A stretch of DNA of 64,000 nucleotides, taken from contig OZ038495.1 in the NCBI GenBank assembly GCA_964036315.1, positions 26,062,190 through 26,126,189 of the forward strand. The letters run 5' to 3'. Each line of letters opens with the position of its first letter. Positions within the stretch are counted from its first letter, which is position 1. The DNA comes from Acanthosepion esculentum. Its lineage: Eukaryota > Mollusca > Cephalopoda > Sepiida > Sepiidae. This document shows positions 13,101 through 28,800 of this stretch, piece by piece. Below the pieces are notes generated by a model, which searched no databases, was not told the DNA's origin, and worked only from the letters and a program-made list of their open reading frames with translations. The translations under genes were made by a program, and so were the position numbers.

Positions 13101-16100
13101 TAGAGAGACATGAATGAGAAGCTGAATGTGGAAGCCATAAAAACTTCTGCGGAATCACCATTTAGCAATGGAATGGTAAAAAGCTATCTCATACTAGCAG
13201 AAATCTTTCTGAAGACTCTTAATGATGTTAAATGTAAACCAGAACTAGCTCTTGCCAATGTAGAATTTTAGGGGCTTTAGTACAAATCAACTTATGTTTA
13301 GTTTACAACAGAAATCTCCCTTTTTTGGAGGGGGGGGGATAAACTTCCTGCATAGGAAAATACAACATGTGATATTAAAAAAAATTCTATGCTCAAACCA
13401 AGGCAAAATTTCATTTACTGAGAAACTCATATGAGCTCTAAGATAATTGACTACACATGTTGGTTTTTTCCTTTGTTGCCAGTGGTTCATTGCTATACTG
13501 ACGCATCTTCCTTAAATTTGGATTACTGAATTTATTAATGTTAAAGAGCTGACATTCTAAGATTTTGGGAAATGGTTTCAAGGAATTAAAGTATCAATGT
13601 AAAAAGCAATATGATGCTTCAACTGAGAAACTTTTAAAAATGATGCACACATGTTAAAATGTAAATATGTTGATTATGATTATAATCAGAAAGATTGATG
13701 TGACACTATTTAGTGCTGGTAAATGATAAGAAGACTGATGGATAGCACAAAAGATATGACCGAGCGAAGGAAATTGGAAGAAAGGGTTAATTGTTTTTAA
13801 TTTTTAAAAAAACTAGAAGAAAGTAATTAAATTTCTCGTCCAGGAAAAACAAAGTGACCATCTGGTTTCACTTAAGAACCGAGATAATATTTTTATGACC
13901 ATCGTGAGCACAGTGGACGAATGGGCCCCTGGCTGTGGGCTCGGCTGATGGGTAAGTATTAGGCAGACGTTTTTTCGTCTGCCAAAACACAATAAAACTT
14001 CCCAAAATCTAGGGATTGTTGGGGGGGGGGGTTGCTACTTGTTGATGAAAAGGGTTGACAATGGGATAAAGAAATGATAGATTCCAGATGCAAAAACAAC
14101 CACACAGGAAAGCACAATGAGAAAGAATTTTGAACGATAATTAAAAATTTCACTGTGGGACTGGACCACACCTAGCCCTCAAGGGACAAGGTTAGTCAGG
14201 TGACCAAAGAGGAGAGGGCCCGGGTGGAATTTCAGAGAAGTCAGAGGGCTTTCCACGCCCCTCAAGCAGTGATGGTGACAGGCACTCACACAAAACAGGA
14301 AGGAGACAGATTTGATCAGGTGACCAAAAGAAGGAATTATGGGGGTGGATTAATGCCTGTGACTGTCACCCATGGAAGACAGGAATCTCCCAAATTAGGA
14401 AGTAATTAATTTTCAGAACCCAGACAATGGAAAAAGGGTTCTTTGTGACAGGTGGAGAGAATACTGAATACCCAACCGCATCACGCTCCTACACCGGTTT
14501 TGGGTGAATGTCAATAAATATGAAGCTTTTGAAGCAAGAAGAGCAGATTGTTCCAGCTGCTGGACAAGAGACACCCCACGTGACTGCCTGCCGAAGACAA
14601 TCTCCGACATCAGCCTTGTGACAAACTTCACCAAGTCAGCAAAGTGTCACGTGTAAGTTAAGAAGCGGGTTGGGTCGATAAACATCCACACGCGAACTGC
14701 TAGATTTTGACAACTAACTAGATACTGTACCACGAACCAGATATAAACATTTTTTTATTCAAGCTATTTCCTTTTTCTTGAGTCTTCATTCTGCTTGGAC
14801 CAGCCAATATGAAGATACCTGATGACGATTTGATCCTGGCTGACCTTATGATCAAAGCAAATCACAACATGGGATAAGATAAGGCCTGGATTGAAGTGAT
14901 CATCTTATTGATCAGCCATGGGTATCAGACCTGATCGGAGGGACTTGAGGGTAACATTACCTACTATGCTGATTGGTCATTGAATTGCATTGCTATCCCC
15001 AACTGCTATTAAACCTTTCATAGTAAGAACATTATTTTGACAGCAATTCTTTTCTGCATTAAAACTGAAAAACATTAGGTGATATTAGTATGACAGAAAA
15101 AAATCTATTGCCATTCACATATAGAGTATAATCCCACTAAATACATTTTTGTTAAAAGTAGTCACCTTATTATTCACAGATCTAACATGAAAAATAGTTA
15201 TGCTATTTAGTAACAATGTTACTTTTTTTTCATAACCAGAGAAATGTTATAACAAAAACAGTCAAACAGAAATATTTTTCACAAGGAATACTATTTCATA
15301 AAGTTGTTGAAAATTAATACTTCAGTGTTATTTTGATCAGGTATGACTCATTTTTAATGAAAATACATTAAGATGAGTTTTGGACATTGAGCAAAAGATG
15401 TCACCAAATGCCATATAAAAGCAGAATCTTTAACACTGATTAGATTTTTTTGCATCCCAACTGAATCTTGAATCTACTGCCTGTTTGTTTTACACTGATA
15501 GCAGAGTATAGTTAAGAGAAATATATCTGCCAAAATTTGTCAGTATCTTTCACATTTACATGGCCATATTTAATGTGCTACAGATGTACATAAAATTTTT
15601 AAAAAGTCATAAGAAACCTGTTGAAAAACCTTACAAAGCAGAAATCCCGCAAAGAACAGTGTTAGACAAAAAGAAAAAAATATTCTGTTTATGATGCAGT
15701 ATATTTTTACACTCAAATTCTAGACAAGAGACTGCACAGTGAAATTTCTATCCTCGGAGAGATGTTGAATAAGGTTGAAATGAAGGAAATATCAAACAAC
15801 AAACAGATTGCAGATTCCTTAACAAAGATTCTTAGATAGTTATCTGAACCAAAAAGATTGTTGCTAAAATTAAAATGTCACACATTACTGACTTAGTTCC
15901 AAATTACTAAATTTAAAAATGGTAATACTCACCTTGATTGTCAACAACATTTCTGAGTGTGAAATTTGCATCAAGTCCAATTCCTTCTCGTGCAATACAA
16001 ATTCCTACAAATCGGTTTTCTTTGTTAGGAGCAAATTCATCAGCAACTGTCACAGCCATGATGCTTCCTAGAGAAATGAAAAACATTTTAGCAATAAGAA

Positions 16101-16819
16101 ACCATTAGAAATTAATGAAAATGACACAGAACTGAAATTCATACAAATAAGATTCGTAAGGAAAGAGTTGTCTTTTCTAACAAAGACATCATAATATACT
16201 GGTTTTAGAAATTCATTTACATTTTCAAATTGTTTCAAAATGAATAGATAGACATATTAACAGAATTATCAACAACTCTTACTTCCAAATCAATATCGAC
16301 TACACGCAATACTTTCAAAAATATTTGTTGCTGGGATAGACCAGAACTCGTTGAGACTTAGATCTGGTGTTTTGTAGCCAAGGCTAGGGCTAAAAAACTA
16401 AAAGACAAACAGGCAAGTGGGATAAAAAAATTAAATAACTGACCTATTTCTAACTTCAGCAGGTTGCGAAGCTATCATGAAAATTTGTTATAGCATAACC
16501 AAACAATTGGAGAATTTGACTTTCATCAAAATTTCAGAAAGTTTACAGCCTAAAAAGAAACTTATCATAGTTCTCAAAAACACAAATATATACATACACA
16601 ATACATAGGATGATGCCTTTCTGTTCAGAGTATTATTGTTGCAATATGTTTTGAACAATAAAAAATATTAAAAAAATAAAATCTTCAGACACTCTGGGTT
16701 GTATATTAATATTCTTTCATTTTTATTATTTCAGTTAGATCCCTCGACTAGTTTCGGCCAGTATGGCCATGATCAGGAGAAAAATAAATTTTCTGCTTGT
16801 TAGTAGTAGTGAACTACAG

Positions 16820-16886
<67 letters not shown>

Positions 16887-19800
16887 AGGGTGTTTCTTAT
16901 TTTTGAAGTGCATGCTGAAATTGAATTGTCACCCCTAAATTTATTCCATTCATTGTAAAATGCCACATAAAATTTTAAGGAAATTGAATATTTAGAGGGT
17001 GCCTTTGCCTGTTAAAACTTTAAAAGTGAACAAAAAATAGACCCTTTTTTTATTTTACAATTAATAGCAAACTATTATTAGTTGAATTTTTACAAATTAT
17101 ACACATTAGAAAACTAGAAACATCTAACAGCAAAAAATTTTAATTTTAACCAATGTTTATTGTTTCCAGAACCCAATTATGGCAAGTGTATCCAATGCCA
17201 AACAGAAAAGTGTAGTTTGGAAATTATTTAAGATTTCTGATGATAATCAAAGTAAAGCAATATGTCAAATGTAGCAAGTGATTTATGTAAAGAAATTGTT
17301 CTCTTTATTATTTAAACTCTGACCCAAACTTTTTAAATAAAAAGGTTATCTAACATTATTTCATAATCTTTTGTATTCATTTTTCTACTAAATGTTTTAT
17401 TAATAAATGTACTTTGTTCATTAAGTTTCCAAGCCAACTGTAGGGCCTGAAAATAATGAATTTTAATCATTGTAGGTACCAGAATCGGAAATTTAGAACA
17501 GTATCAGCAATTGTATCGGAATCAATAAAAATATTGGTATCATCCCATCACTAATACTTACTAATAAAAAAGAATTAGAACCCTTTTTAGAATTGGTTAA
17601 TTTTTATAATAGATACCTACCAAAATACAGTGACTTAATAGAACCATTTGATGAAGCACAGAAAGTGTGAGTTCAACTGGATCAAAGGCAAAACTTAGCA
17701 TTTCAGGATTTAAAAGAGACACTCACAGAAAAACCCATTGTAAAACTCTTTGATCCCAGAAAGATTACGTTAACTATGGATGCAAGCTGTTTCAGCAATC
17801 TTATCACAAGAACGCCATCCAATAATGTACCTTTCAAGATTGATGGCAGCAGAAATAAATTATTCAAATATTGAAAAAGAGGCATTGGCCATTGTCAGGA
17901 GCACAGACAGAGCTCGACAATTCTTATTAGGTAAGAAGTTCCTATTAAAGTTGGACTATAAACCTCTAGCGAGTTTATTTTCAACTCTAGAAAGGAGCTA
18001 CCAAAAGTTACTTCTTCCAGGATTCTAAGATGGGCCATAAAATTAATGGCTTATGATTCTGACACTGAGTAAATAAAAGGAAATACAATAACATATGTCA
18101 ATGCACTGTCACGGTTACAATTTGATAAGGATCAAAAAGAAAAAAATGGAAATCCCTGATGAAGAAATATTACATTGTGTTGAAACTGACATATTATCTA
18201 TACAAAGACTGGTATTGGAAACTCTACAAGATCCAATATTAAGCAAGATTGCTGAAAGAATAAGAAGAAACCAGTGGAGTAATTGTTCCAAAGCTGAAAG
18301 ACCTTATCAATATAAGTGAAATAGGAGAAAATTGAATCGGTAGAAAGAAACTTACCAACATAAAATTCTGGAATTGAAAGAATTGCCCTACGCCGATACA
18401 TATCTTTTCGCTCTAAATTCTCCTTCAAAAAATCTCTCCTTAACCAGTTGGGATGAGGAAGAAATTCTGGATATAAATGCCTGGAGAGAAAAAAAAAGAA
18501 TTTAAGAATAAAGCAATAGAATGCATTTTCTTTTCTTAACAAGCAAAAATTAGAATTCAAACTCATAATTCAATCAAAGTACTTTTCCCTGAGCATTAAT
18601 GCCCATTATTTAATGTATCTCAATTCAATACTCAAGACCGTTGAAATGTCAAGGATTCTCTTGGAATGCAGCTAAGGACTGCTAGCAACCATAAGTGAGG
18701 CACGTTATAGTCAGTTTTCAAAAACATGACTTTCATAAATCTTGACTGGGTCCTTCTTAAGAATGGGAATACAAAAGATGATTTCCAATAATTTAGAAAG
18801 CAAGAAGTAGAAAGGCATCTATTGGAGAGAACGGGGGTCAGTTTAGGGGCATATTTCTTAAGGAAAATTGCAGAGGTACCATTGAGTCCACATGCTTTGT
18901 GGAGATAAAGTTTGGAGATGAAAGCAAAAATCAAGGACAGAGTTATATGCATATCACACAGCAGAGACTCAGTTCTAAATGGAAAGTTAGGCAAAGACAT
19001 GGAATAATGAACTTATAGATTGTATGAAATCGTGTAAGTTTTCACTCTTTTCTGTTAGTAAACGGCAATCCAATGTCACCTGTTGCTTATAATGAATACA
19101 GTAATGCCTTGAGGTACTAGCGTACTGACATATGAGTTTTTTGAGATGCAAGCCGGAGTTCAGACAATTTTTTTGCCTCAAGATACAAACTGAATTTTGA
19201 GATATGAGCAAGTTTCAGTTAAGCATCCACTATTTGGTGCAGCAAGCATCAAATTTTGAGAGTATTTCTACTCACATGTTCACCTTGCTCTGGAAGGACC
19301 TCTGTTGCATTGTGTTGTCTTTTTTGCTATTATTTTTAAAATTCCTTTAGTGACACCATGGGTCTGAAGAATGTAAGTGTAAAGAGCAGTGATGTAAAGT
19401 CAAAACATTATTTTGCTTGAGGCAAAGCAGGAAATTATTAAAAAAAACATGAGGGAGACATAAAAGTAATGGATTTGGCAAGACAGTATGAGAATTCTAC
19501 AGCAACAATAAATAAAATAATTATAAAATTTTAAAAATTTTTTTTAAAATTAGTGATAAAGGTATCGTAGACTAGGCTAAGTTAGTGGTTGCTAGGTTAG
19601 TTAGTTGCTGTCCTTCCCTCTTTTTTATTGGGATTTTCCCAATTATATTTGGTAACGAAAATATTGTGACGCCGGCAAGAAGAAAGGAACACAAACGCAG
19701 TTGGAAATGTTGGAAAATATACTTGTATTGTAGGAAAAGAGAGGGAAGTTTCTTGCAAACAGTCGGGTTTGCGGAACTTATCTGAAAGATGCGTCCTTTT

Positions 19801-22800
19801 AACAGTTTTACATTTCCTGTGTTGTTTTGGCTGGGTTGAAGAAATAGAGCCTTGACTTCTGTGCTTCAGTTGCTGTCCAAATCCTCACACGTGTCATGGT
19901 GTTTAGATGACGGAGAGTGCAGACGGGGACATGTCTCTGGGGGTCCCACAAGCAAAAGAGGAAGAGGGTCCATAAAACCCACTCTCGTGGAATTTGGTGA
20001 AGATCTAAAAAGGTAGCCTGTGATTGGTTGTTTTTCATCCAATCACAGGGCACCCAGTTAGCGACTCCGTAATAATTTCAATACTTTCTCCTCCACCAGT
20101 TGGCCTATGACTTGTCTGAACTTCATGGTTTAGTACAGTTTATTTCTTTTCAATTTGTTTTTTTCTTTTTATTTTATTGTTTGTAAACTACATTTCTTGT
20201 TTATTCACACATTTTTGCTTGTAAGAAACCCACAAATAGAAAAAATGGAACAAATTAAACTTGTATATCAAGGCATAACTGTATTTGGTGGTAGAGTTTT
20301 CATTATCTGTATTTCTTCTAAGAATGATGTAACACCTTATTCAAGTGGACAAATTTGGCACCTATGCATCATAGATTTTTCATTTTCTTTGCCACAAACT
20401 GAGTTACTCCAAATTTTTTACTTCAAGAACCTAATTCATAAACATTCATTACTTTCATTTTTGCTTCATTTTTTATTATTTTGCCTTTACGTATTGACCA
20501 CAAATAACACAAATTCTGTTGGTTTTCTGACCATGGTTTTTATGTGAATATTAATCAGCATTAAAAGAGTTTTCTAAAGATATATTGACCATATTGTGAG
20601 ATATAAAAATGTTAGCATATAGTGGCAAATACCAAAATCCACCATTTTGAATTTGGCCCAACTCAGTAAAACCCTTGGAACAACAAAATTTTGTACATAT
20701 CTTGGCATAAGACAGACAAATTTGTTGTCAAATTTAAAAAAAATTAAAGATATGCTTTTTGAAAATTTCAAGTTTGATTATGTCAAATTATTTTATTTGA
20801 CCTCTAAATGAAAAATAAACAGATCACATTTTAGATCACTCCAGGTACATTAAAATGGTATATGATTTAGCTTTGTAGGATAAAAAACAACCAAGATATT
20901 AATATTTAAACTTTGTGATTATTTTCCAAAATTCACCTTTTTGGTAACAGTCAAAGGGTCATATCTCCAGAAACCTTTGACCTAGAAATGTAAAATAGGC
21001 AAGATTCAATTTGTATCATGAAGCTCTATAAGTGTGGCAAATTGTTACTGGTAACAAAATGTCCACAGAAATTGTGTTCTCCTAAATGTAATTAACATAA
21101 TTTTTTTCACTAAAAGATATAAACAAACTTATTTTTGTGAAACAGAAAAATGTACTAAATTTTATTAAACATGAGAAAAAGTCCAGAGTAAACCAAAAAT
21201 GAGTTTTCCTTTATGGGAAATCCTACCTATTTGGGGAAATTTACCATGATCCCTTCCTCAAAATTAGTGGATAGTAGCAGGTACAACAACATTGCCTTTT
21301 TTAATAGTTAAACTGAAAGATTAGCCTTCAGTTTTGAAATACATTTCTATATTAATTCATCTGACGAGTGTGCTGTCCACTGGCAAACTCAAGAAAAATC
21401 TGCAAGTCCCTGAAAATATTTTTCATTATTTTTACACACAAAGGAAAATATTATGAATGATACACTGACCTGTATTCCTCAATATTAGCAGGTTTGGCAT
21501 CTGGAAGTTTACTCGTTACCTTTTCTGGATTTTGTGTTAAGCAAGATTTGCGATACTTCTCCAAGTCATCATTTTTTATTGTGTTTCTTTCTAGATTTGG
21601 GTGTAAATATGAACCTAAAAGAATTTGAAGGAAAAAAGAAATTCACTTTAATTTTAAACAGATAAAAATGAAATTTTTCACTTTCCTTCACAGCTATTAT
21701 TTTGTGTTCTCAAAGTAATTATAGAAAAATGTATTGCCTATGAATTTACTACAATTTGATTTGCCAAATCTATATTTTAAGTTCTGCAGCATTGAAAAGG
21801 TAATAACAGTGAATAAGAATATAGATTTAGGATACACTGACTCCTATAAAATCATCATGCAGTACCAAACATATTATTTTTTTTTTTTTTAGCAAGAGGC
21901 CACTATCACGCAAGGGGTTAAAGAAGGGTTGGAGGAAGAGCAGATAGGAGTGGTAAAGAAGAGGATGTGGAGAAAGAGAAAGACAGTGGGTCGATCAAAG
22001 CAAGGGGGTTACAGAAGATTTGGAGCGAGAGCAGATAGGAATGAAAGGTGAAAGGATGTGGAAAAGGGAAGTGGATAGATCAAGGCAACTGGAGATGTCG
22101 ATTAATGCTACACTTAAACCGTTGGAGATTGTATTTGTCAGGGAAACAGTAATAGGGAAGGGAGTTCCACAGGCGAGATGTGCAAGACATGAAGCTATTG
22201 GAGTAGAAGAGACGTCTACATCTAACAGTTTCAACAGTGAAGGGGTGGGAACGGGATGACAGCCTCGTAGGACGTTTAAATTCATGAGGCCTAGGGACAA
22301 GCGAAAGCAGCTCCTCGGAGCAATTACCGTGAAAGTATTTGTGAAAAAGACAGAGCGAGGCAACATCGCGTCTGTGAGAGAGCGACTGCAGACGAGATGA
22401 CAGATCAGGGCCAATCACATTGCATATCCGTCTCTGGATCTTATCAAGAACCCTGAGGCAAACAGCAGGGGCCCCAGACCATATATGGCAGCAATACTCC
22501 ATGCAAGGGCGAATGGTCGATTTATAGACTTGGAGGATTGATTCTGGGGAGAAAAATTTCCTGGCTCGGCACAGGGAACCAACTTTCCTTGCGGTGGATG
22601 ATGCAACTGACTCGATGTATTTGTTCCATCTCAGATCAGCAGACAGCGTGAGACCGAGCAGCCGCAGAGAGGAGCTCTCGAGAAGTTGGTCTTCAGACAT
22701 TCTAATGGGATGCAGGGATGGATCCCTGTGGTGGTTAATAGAGAGCAATGAATAGACACAAGAAATATCAACTTTTGTTTTTAAGGAGATTGGGAATAAT

Positions 22801-25800
22801 TTTCTTTCCCAATTCTTGAGTGGTCTGGTCAATTGAGAAATTACAGCATGGGATAAGCTGATAAAGAAAGGTTAATGACTGAGAATCCCTTTTGTTTTCA
22901 CCTATGTCATCTGGAAGTTAGATTTCTCACAAAGACAGTGTACCAGCCCTAAGAGTGGGCTGAAGTTAGATGCTGAGAAAGTAGAAGGGAAAGTGAGATT
23001 AGCACTGCTTATATGGAGCAATGGTGCAAGATGAGACATGAAGGGAGTTTGGAGTTAAGAGGCAGCTTGATTCCTCTGACCACTCTCAAAAAGGGGGCTG
23101 CGCAACTCCAAATTTGGAAACCTACTTGAGTAAATATATTTTGAGAATATGGAATTTTAGAAAAAGGTTGATGCTAAGAGTGGGAGGCAACTGGACTCCA
23201 TATCAGCCAAAGATTTGGACAACTTGTAGAGAGTCTCCACATTACTGTTACTGGAATCCACATTGTTCGCCAAGACCTCATGCCAGCACTGAAGACCAGA
23301 ACTTAGACACTACTAAAGCTGCAGACTCCAAAGGGGTTCCCAGTGTCATTTCATTATAATAATAAGTGGGAAGGGTTGAAACCACTGTATACAACAAATC
23401 ATATATAAACCAAATCATTACATTTTTAACCAGAGTTAATTCTTTATTCCAAAGGATTCTTTTTTGTTTAGCTACCAATTGTCGAACCATCTTCACTTCA
23501 GTTTGCTCATCAGTAATCTTCTCATTCTCCAAGATCAAAAAAACACAATGTAACAGAGGAATGAATGGTCATGAACAGACAAGTACCTGTTGAGTGAAAC
23601 CGTGCCCACCATCATGATACCAGCGACAAAGGAGTCACGCATTAACAAGGGAGGAGTCAGCTAGATGGTAAACATGATAGTCTGACCAAACTTGAAGACG
23701 AACACGGGGCATAGGGCTACATTATTGGTGGCTGTTGAGGAGGATCAACCAATGGGGTTACATATATGGTTGCTGTGACAAGGATTGACATGGAGTTACA
23801 CTATCTGGTCATGTGATAGGATATGCAGAGAGCACATGCTGACTGCTCTGTGCAAAATGACTCATGTAATTCTGTTTGTAAACCAATTTTGATCTAGGGT
23901 ATGTTGTTTTTGATTAGGATGGTTATGCTGACAGAGGCTCTAGAGTCCCAAGTTGTGAGTTATTGATAATTTCTAATATTAATGTTGTTTTTTTTTAGAA
24001 ATAACAGAACAGTAGGATCCAATGCTGTTATTAGCATGAGTAATTCATTATAATTTGGATTTAGTCCACAACAGTTCCATTGAATTATTCTATATCTTAT
24101 GTTTGTCTTTTTATTTGAGTTTTATACTTTTTTAGTGTTTTGTTTGGCAGTTTTGGTGGCATATCATTCATTCTCTCTAGGACCTCCAATTTATTTCTGT
24201 GGGTGTCAGGTGTTTTTTTTTTTTTTTTTTTTTGTTGGTTGGTCAGGTTTTTGGGAGGACTTTCCAGAGATATCTATTTTGAGATTTGGTGAACAGATTG
24301 GTGAGATTTTTGCTCAGTGGGATTTGCTTTAGGTGGAGATTTTGAGTTTTGTATACGTGGGTATTTGAGGAGTAGTATGTGTGTTGAAATGGGTTCTTCT
24401 GATTTTAGTATTTTTGTTTGACCACTTTCAGTTGTGCATGTTCTTTTTAGGAGTTCTTCGAATTTTGACCAGTCATTTGGTCCTACCTTCACCAACTGCT
24501 CGATGGTTGTCTGTTTTGTTGTTATTATTACTAATAATTGGATTTGCCTTCTGAGCTACATTGCATAGTTATGGCCTTTCATATGTGAATCCACTATTTT
24601 TTTTTTGCTTCTGAAAAAGGTATATCTCTTCTATACTTGAACTCCAAAGACAGTTATGCCAGCCCTGAAAAGTGGGCAGAGTTAGAATACTGAAAAGGAA
24701 GGAGGGAGGGACAGAATTTGGCCTCACCTGTGCAGAGTAGTAGTGTGAGATGTGAAGTAGATTGGAGTTAAGGGAGAAGCAATCCCTGTGACTACTCCTA
24801 AGGAAGGTGGATAATTCTCCAAATTTGGAAAGTCAATTAAGAAAGCAGAAATGGGGAACAAAGAAAATCTTTATTGGAATTAATGAAAATTGGAGAATCA
24901 CCAAATCCCCAGAACCCTTCAGCCCCACATCAGTTTTAGGCTGAAGTGCATATAAGCAGATAACTTTGGGGAACTTGGAAAAATTAGGCTGAGATCCGCA
25001 TTGAGTGCCTGTGAAATCCATGTCAGCTGCCAACCAGATTTCCTGATTCCAAGACTTCGAACACAGCTTTCCAGAAGTTTAAACAAGGCCCAGTGTTACT
25101 ATAGAGATTGATGTGGGAAGGGTTAATTTTTGTTGTACCAAGAGATATATAAACCAACTGAAGATTAACCCCACAAATCTAGTTTTATTTTTCATTGTGA
25201 AGATATTTTTTTTCCTTAATATAGCACCCACCATGGCTTAAACTAATATTGCAAGACTACAACTTTCAATTTTCAACTGCTCCGAGATCAAGAACACAGT
25301 ATGTGCAAAGTTGGTGTGGATCGAAGCGGCCAGCAAACAACAATCAGCATTGACCAGTGCAGAGATAGCCCCATGGTTAAAACATTGTTCTAAGACCCTG
25401 AAGACCAGACCACTAAAATGTGGTTACACTACTGGGTGTAGGTAACAGCAAAAGGGGTTATACATAGACAAGGAGATAACTAAATTACTAAAAGATATCA
25501 TCAAGCAGAGTCAATGAGGACACAACCATTGGTCACAAACTATGATCATCAAAAGTAATTGTTTTTTGACTATTCAGAAATTATAACTCATTTCACTGAT
25601 CAAAGTTTACCCCAAATAGATAATATGGTCAGATACATTTCCGATGACAGGGTCTATACTGCTTTGAACATAAAGAGGGAATAAACCAAGATACATCTGA
25701 GAGAGAGAGAACAAATTCTTTACAGAATTCAAACCAAAGGGTCAACTTATCAATTTAAATATATGCCATTTGGCATCAACATTGGTGGATTTCAGAGGAT

Positions 25801-28800
25801 TGTAGATGAGATCATTGCAATAAAAAGGTTGGAGGATGTCTTTATCTATGTAAATAATATCAGAGTCTGTGTATGAACAAAACAGAACATGGCCAGAATC
25901 TTAGTACAGTAAGAAAGACATCAGAGAAGTATGGCTTCACCTTTAACAAAGAGAAATTGGTAGTAGCAGTGGATCAACTTCAACTGTTTGGTTATCAAAT
26001 GAAAGGTAAAGAGATTATGTCCAACATTGAACATTAAGAGAACTATGTGAAACTTTATCACATAAAGCTTAGAAAAGAATTGTGTGATATTTTGCATACT
26101 GCAGTAAGCAAATTAAAAATAATTCAGATGAAATCCTGAAACCAAATAGGAACACATTTCCACTTCCAGAAGATATCAAGAAAGCATTCCAAGAGTTGAA
26201 GAAAAAAAAGCCTGAAGGAGCTGTAGTCAGTACCACTGATGAAGATAAACTTTTCCAAGTGAAGACAGATGCATCAGTAATTGTAGAAGCCTTGTTGAGG
26301 TGGCACTATTACTGGATAAGAAAACCCTTCACACTAGTAACTGACCAGCAGACATTATTATTATTATTTATTTTCAATTATAAGAAACAAACCATCCAAT
26401 AAAAGAATGATAAGCTAAACATGTGGAACTATCAGCCTCTAGTCACAAAATATGTCAGCTCCCAATGTTTTTACCAAAGTAAACTGTGCTTCAATTATAA
26501 AAATGAATATAATAAAGAAGAAACATAAAATTATATAAAAAAATAATTAACAGGTAAATAAAAAATAATACAAGGGATTAGGTATGTTTAGTATTACACT
26601 TTCTTTTGAGAATCTTTTACAAAAACATTTATTAATGAAAGAAAGTTACTAACGTATTCTTTAAATAAAAAACTGCTATAATGAAACCAGATGATTAATA
26701 AAAAAAAAATGGTTTAAATAAAATTTGAAGCATAAAAATTTGTATATGTGAGGTTCAAATTGATGTAAAATAACCCCCAAAATGAAACCTGACAGTTTAT
26801 GAAAAGATACATAAATTTGATTTTAAAACTAGTAAAAATAAGAAGCTCATGCCCAATGGTTTTAAAACCTGCCGAAATAAAGTTCGCAAACAGGCATGGT
26901 TTAAAGAGATACATTTGTGATTTTTTTAACCAATGGGGAAAGTAAATTACAATCCCAGGTGTAATGTTACTGACAGGGTTTTAGTAAGAAAAACGAAGAG
27001 AGCAATATATCACAGTAGTAGTTTATTGCTGGTCATACATAAAACTGGTGACTAACTGCCAAAGGCCATAACTGTCCCCACTGGTGAACCTTAAGGGACA
27101 TAACACTATATCACTCTTTTGGTCATAAAGTCCTTTACAAGGTGAGTCTTTTAGGGTGGTCAGACTTGCCAACCGTTTCCGGTATATTTTTGTTGACTGT
27201 TTGTTTGGTCATCCAAACATGAACTCGTATTGGGGAGTACATGGTTGTCTCCTGTGGTGTAGCCACTTAAGGGTCTGCAGTCATAATGACCCTGTCAGCA
27301 TTTTGCTTCAGTCTGATTCCCTCCAACCGTTTGTTGCTTACCGAGATATTTCCTATAATTGTATGGATAAATGTGTCTGTCTCCATCTCCTGCTGGATAT
27401 CCTGTATAACTGGACGACTTCTGGGTGCAATGGACAAAGTATCTGTTGTGGTGACGTCTTTTCCTGCAGTGTACATAATATCATAGAAGGATCTCATTAG
27501 TCTCATGCAGAAATGTTGGATTCTTGGAGTCAATTCATTCAGCTGCTTTGTTTTTAATAGTGCCAATAGTGGTCTGTTTCTACTGTGAATTTTTGCAATC
27601 CGATTAAGAAATCAGCAAATTTCTCACAACACCATGTGACGGCTAATGCCTCTTTCTCTCAACATGTGCATATCTCTGCTCTGTATCAGAGATCTCAACG
27701 CATAAAACACAGGTCTCCAGTCATTTCCTTGCTTCTGGAAAAGTACACCTCCTAGGCCGTAGATAGATGAATCTGCTGATACATTTGTTGGCTTGTTATG
27801 CTTTTAATGAGTCAGTACTGGTGCAGAACTCGGTTGTTTCTTCGGGGTCTGGAATGCTGCTTTTTGAGGCTCATCCCAGATCCATTCCATTTCTTTCTTA
27901 AGAAGCTCTCAGAGTGATTTGGTAGTACCTGCTAGGTTCTTAGAAAATTTTCCAACCTGATTTGCCATGCCCAGTAAGCATCTTAGATCAGACACATTCT
28001 CTGGCCTAGACAGATCCATAATGGCATTTACCTTTTCTGGATCTATTTGGATTCCCTCCTTTGAGATGACGTGTTCCAGAAACTTTATATTGGTAATGGA
28101 AAATACACACTTATTACTTAGTGTGGCTCCAGCTGCCTCCATTCTTTAAGTACCACTTTTAACCGCTGGTCATAATCCTGCTAGTTTCATCCACTTATGA
28201 GGACATCATCTATATCACAGATGACCTCTGGTATCCCAGACAAAATGTGTGTCATCTTCCTATGAAAGATTTTGGGCTTGGAACTTATCTCAAATGGAAG
28301 CTGTTTGAAGCAGTACCTCCCATATGGCATTATAAATGTGGGAATTTCCTGTGAGGATGATTTGATAGAAAACTGCTGTTGCAATCAAGCTTTTTTTTTT
28401 TAAAAGCATTTAACCCCAAGCAAGGTGGGAGTGCCACGAGCATGCAAGGGATTACAGAGAGTGGGAGATAGAGTAAAGAGGCGTGATAGAGGAAAGGATG
28501 GGGAATAGATCAAGGCATCTGGAGATGTTGATTGACATTGAATTTGAATATTTGGAGATTATAGCTATCAACGAAGCAAGTAAGAGGAAGGGAGTTCCAC
28601 AGATGGGAAGTGTGAGACATGAAGCTATTGGTGTAGAAGAGATGGCTACATTTAACTGTTTCGACAGTGAAAGTGTGGGACCGAGATGCCAACCTAATAG
28701 CATGTTTAAATTCATGCAGTTTGGGAACCAGCAAAAGTAGCTCATCGGAGCAGTTACCGTGAAAGTATTTGGAGAAAAGACAGAGGGAAGCAATGGCACA

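Noticed and set aside
14200..14409. 69-aa plus-strand frame with charged residues
   Set aside because: Short, no homology recognised, in a repeat-like GC-richer block inside an intron.
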